The position numbers and the translations under genes are program-made. The notes beneath the pieces are model-generated. The model saw nothing but the letters and a program-made list of their open reading frames with translations, made no database searches and was not told where the DNA came from. Positions 62,694-64,000 of a stretch of DNA of 64,000 bases are shown here, piece by piece; the stretch's first letter is position 1; every line of letters begins with the position of its first letter. This DNA comes from Aurantimonas coralicida DSM 14790 (GTDB taxonomy: Bacteria; Pseudomonadota; Alphaproteobacteria; Rhizobiales; Rhizobiaceae). The stretch spans positions 62,001-126,000 of the forward strand of contig NZ_ATXK01000004.1 in the NCBI RefSeq assembly GCF_000421645.1, written 5' to 3'.

Positions 62694-63620
62694 TCAGTCG
62701 ACGCGGTTCTGCCCGGCAAGGCGCCGCTGACCGCGCACCCGCCGCAACTCGGCGACCGAATGGGCGACCAGCGTCGCGATCACCACCCCGCCGCCCGCCA
62801 TCGCCAGATCGACCGGGCGCTCGCCGAAGATCAGCCAGACCCAGACCGGGGCCAGCACGGTTTCGATCAGGAAGGCCATGGAGACGACCGGGGCGGGTAC
62901 GAACATCGGCCCGATCGCCAGGCAGATCATGGCGACGGGGATCAGCACGCCGCCATTCAGGATGAGCCAGATGATCGCCTCGGAATGAAGCCCCTCGCCG
63001 GCGACGAAGGGCAGGGCGATGATGGCCGGCAGCAGACCGCCGAGCGCTGCGGTGTAGCGCATGTCGGTGCGCGAGCGCCGTGACAGGGTCAGCGCGAGGG
63101 CTATCAGGAAGGCGGTCGCCAGCGCGGAGAGGTCGCCCGTCCAGTTGCCTGTCTCGAAGCCCGCGCCGATGATCAGGAGCACGCCGAAGAGCGTCGCCGG
63201 GATCGCCAGCACCGTGGCCAGGGGCGGACGCTCGCCGATCAGCCACCAGGACAGGATCGCCGCGAACATCGGGTTGAAGGCGAGGATGAAGACGACATTC
63301 GCCGCGCTGGTGTTGAAGACGGCGAAGACGAAGGTGGTGGCCGCCACCGAGAAGACGGCGACGATCAAAAGGCCGGTCCAGCCGGCGATCAGCTTCTGGC
63401 CGCGCGGATTGCGGATCCGGTCGACCTGCCAGATCAGGAGGACGGCGAGGCCGGTCAGCAGGCCACGGACCGCCAGCACGGTCCAGAAGGCGCTCTCCGA
63501 CATGCGGATCAGCGGAATGTCGAAGGACAGGACCAGACCGCCGATGCCGACGATGGCAAGGCCCTGGCCATAGGACTGGGCCGAAGCGGCGGCTTCGGTC
63601 TGCGACGAAACGGCGGACAT
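62694..63620 (-). CDS. DMT-superfamily (EamA) transporter
   Basis: A 308-residue inner-membrane protein with ten predicted helices in two EamA repeats (for example LIRMSESAFWTVLAVRGLLTG and FNPMFAAILSWWLIGERPP in the first, then LAPVWVWLIFGERPVDLAMAGG in the second). The paired I/FGERP turns are a hallmark of the family. Such proteins export or import small metabolites and amino-acid derivatives; no substrate can be inferred. It lies downstream of bpt on the minus strand with a 77-bp gap and converges on parC. Confidence 0.92.
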   Translation of the reverse strand: MSAVSSQTEAAASAQSYGQGLAIVGIGGLVLSFDIPLIRMSESAFWTVLAVRGLLTGLAVLLIWQVDRIRNPRGQKLIAGWTGLLIVAVFSVAATTFVFAVFNTSAANVVFILAFNPMFAAILSWWLIGERPPLATVLAIPATLFGVLLIIGAGFETGNWTGDLSALATAFLIALALTLSRRSRTDMRYTAALGGLLPAIIALPFVAGEGLHSEAIIWLILNGGVLIPVAMICLAIGPMFVPAPVVSMAFLIETVLAPVWVWLIFGERPVDLAMAGGGVVIATLVAHSVAELRRVRGQRRLAGQNRVD

Positions 63621-63697
63621 GGGAACCTGCGAATGGTAAGTTACCCTGACCGGCTATCGTGCCGGGCGCGGCATGGCAACCGGCGCGACGTCCGGCG

Positions 63698-64000
63698 TCA
63701 GCCCTCGTAGCGTTCCCAGCCCTTGGGCAGCAGGTGTTCCTGCGGGCGGAAGCGGATCTTGTAGTCCATCTTGCGCGAGCCGTTCACCCAGTAGCCGAGA
63801 TAGAGATAGGGCAGGCCGAGCTTCCGGGCGCGCTCGATATGGTCGAGGATCATGAAGGTGCCGAGGCTTCGCTCGCTCTCGTCGGGCTCGAAGAACGAAT
63901 AGACCATCGACACCCCGTCGGCCATGACGTCGCTGAGCGCGACCGCGACGAGTTCGCCGTCGGAATGCGGGCTGAAGGCCGAATCCGCGCCGCGTCGGCG
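63698..64000 (-). CDS. bpt: Aspartate/glutamate leucyltransferase, C-terminal part (partial)
   Basis: The last ~100 residues of a leucyl/arginyl-tRNA--protein transferase, cut by the window end. The conserved C-terminal domain shows [54 protein letters not shown] and the ending [14 protein letters not shown]. The family tags proteins with N-terminal acidic residues for degradation through the N-end rule; Bpt uses leucyl-tRNA. The 5' part and active-site cysteines lie outside the window, so Bpt versus the arginyl (Ate) form is inferred from the bacterial context. Confidence 0.9.
   Translation of the reverse strand, partial: RRRGADSAFSPHSDGELVAVALSDVMADGVSMVYSFFEPDESERSLGTFMILDHIERARKLGLPYLYLGYWVNGSRKMDYKIRFRPQEHLLPKGWERYEG

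Noticed and set aside
1-64000. tRNA, rRNA, CRISPR arrays, insertion sequences, prophage or toxin-antitoxin genes
   Set aside because: Scanned by eye on both strands; no T-loop signatures, repeat-spacer arrays, transposase-like proteins or terminal repeats were found.

Overview
The window is a 64 kb stretch of high-GC (roughly two thirds G+C) bacterial chromosome. Its genes and their order point to an alphaproteobacterium of the order Hyphomicrobiales (Rhizobiales). Supporting signs are the rpsF-rpsR-DUF2232-rplI, fabD-fabG-acpP-fabF-mltG-yicC-gmk, uvrC-pgsA-moaD-moaE and purM-purN / hda-ppk-ppx / rnd-aspS arrangements, and Omp25/31-like beta-barrel proteins. I cannot name the genus; a lineage near Rhizobiaceae or Aurantimonadaceae is a guess. 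The region is dense core genome: about 59 protein genes, only three gaps above 300 bp, and no tRNA, rRNA, insertion sequence, phage gene, CRISPR array or attachment site that I could see. No gene encodes a recognisable transcription factor.

Layout. 1-2.1 kb: the end of an Atm1-type ABC exporter, then psd-pssA (phosphatidylethanolamine synthesis). 2.1-6.6 kb (minus): radA, cvpA, purF and an SDR. 6.8-11.3 kb: a DUF1294 membrane protein, then alr, dnaB and cfa (minus). 11.5-14 kb (minus): rpsF-rpsR-DUF2232-rplI. 14.4-20.6 kb (plus): the fatty-acid cluster fabD-fabG-acpP-fabF, then mltG-yicC-gmk. 20.7-28.5 kb (minus): lptF-lptG-lptD-surA-like-pdxA-rsmA, an outer-membrane biogenesis operon. 28.8-30.8 kb: pepA-holC. 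30.8-38.6 kb: an unknown membrane protein, an ABC-F ATPase, a DinB-fold protein, ndk, moaE/moaD, pgsA and uvrC. 39-46.4 kb: two related outer-membrane beta-barrels flanking a GST, a small secreted protein, rlmJ, an old-yellow-enzyme reductase and a molybdopterin oxidoreductase. 46.8-49.1 kb (minus): a PACE efflux protein, purN and purM. 49.2-55.8 kb (plus): a CDP-alcohol phosphatidyltransferase, an AI-2E-family permease, an Hda-like ATPase, ppk and ppx. 55.8-64 kb: rnd, aspS, a secreted unknown, parC, a DMT transporter and the end of bpt.

How the genes work together. Much of the window serves the envelope: phospholipid head groups (psd, pssA, pgsA, a third CDP-alcohol enzyme, cfa), acyl chains (fab genes), LPS export (lptD/F/G with a SurA-like chaperone), peptidoglycan (alr, mltG) and two porin-like proteins. 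The rest is replication and repair (dnaB, holC, hda, radA, uvrC, parC), translation (rpsF, rpsR, rplI, rsmA, rlmJ, aspS), purine synthesis (purF, purN, purM, gmk, ndk), polyphosphate turnover (ppk, ppx) and molybdenum cofactor synthesis (moaD, moaE) with one Mo enzyme. Many neighbours overlap by 4 nt or less (psd/pssA, yicC/gmk, pdxA/rsmA, lptF/lptG, purM/purN, CDP-alcohol enzyme/AI-2E), suggesting translational coupling.

I found no clear new biological system. The best leads are modest: a shared mature N-terminus on three exported proteins, two intergenic inverted repeats near the outer-membrane genes, a 30-codon upstream reading frame coupled to cvpA, a third CDP-alcohol enzyme that could be a cardiolipin synthase, and three unrecognised membrane or secreted proteins.
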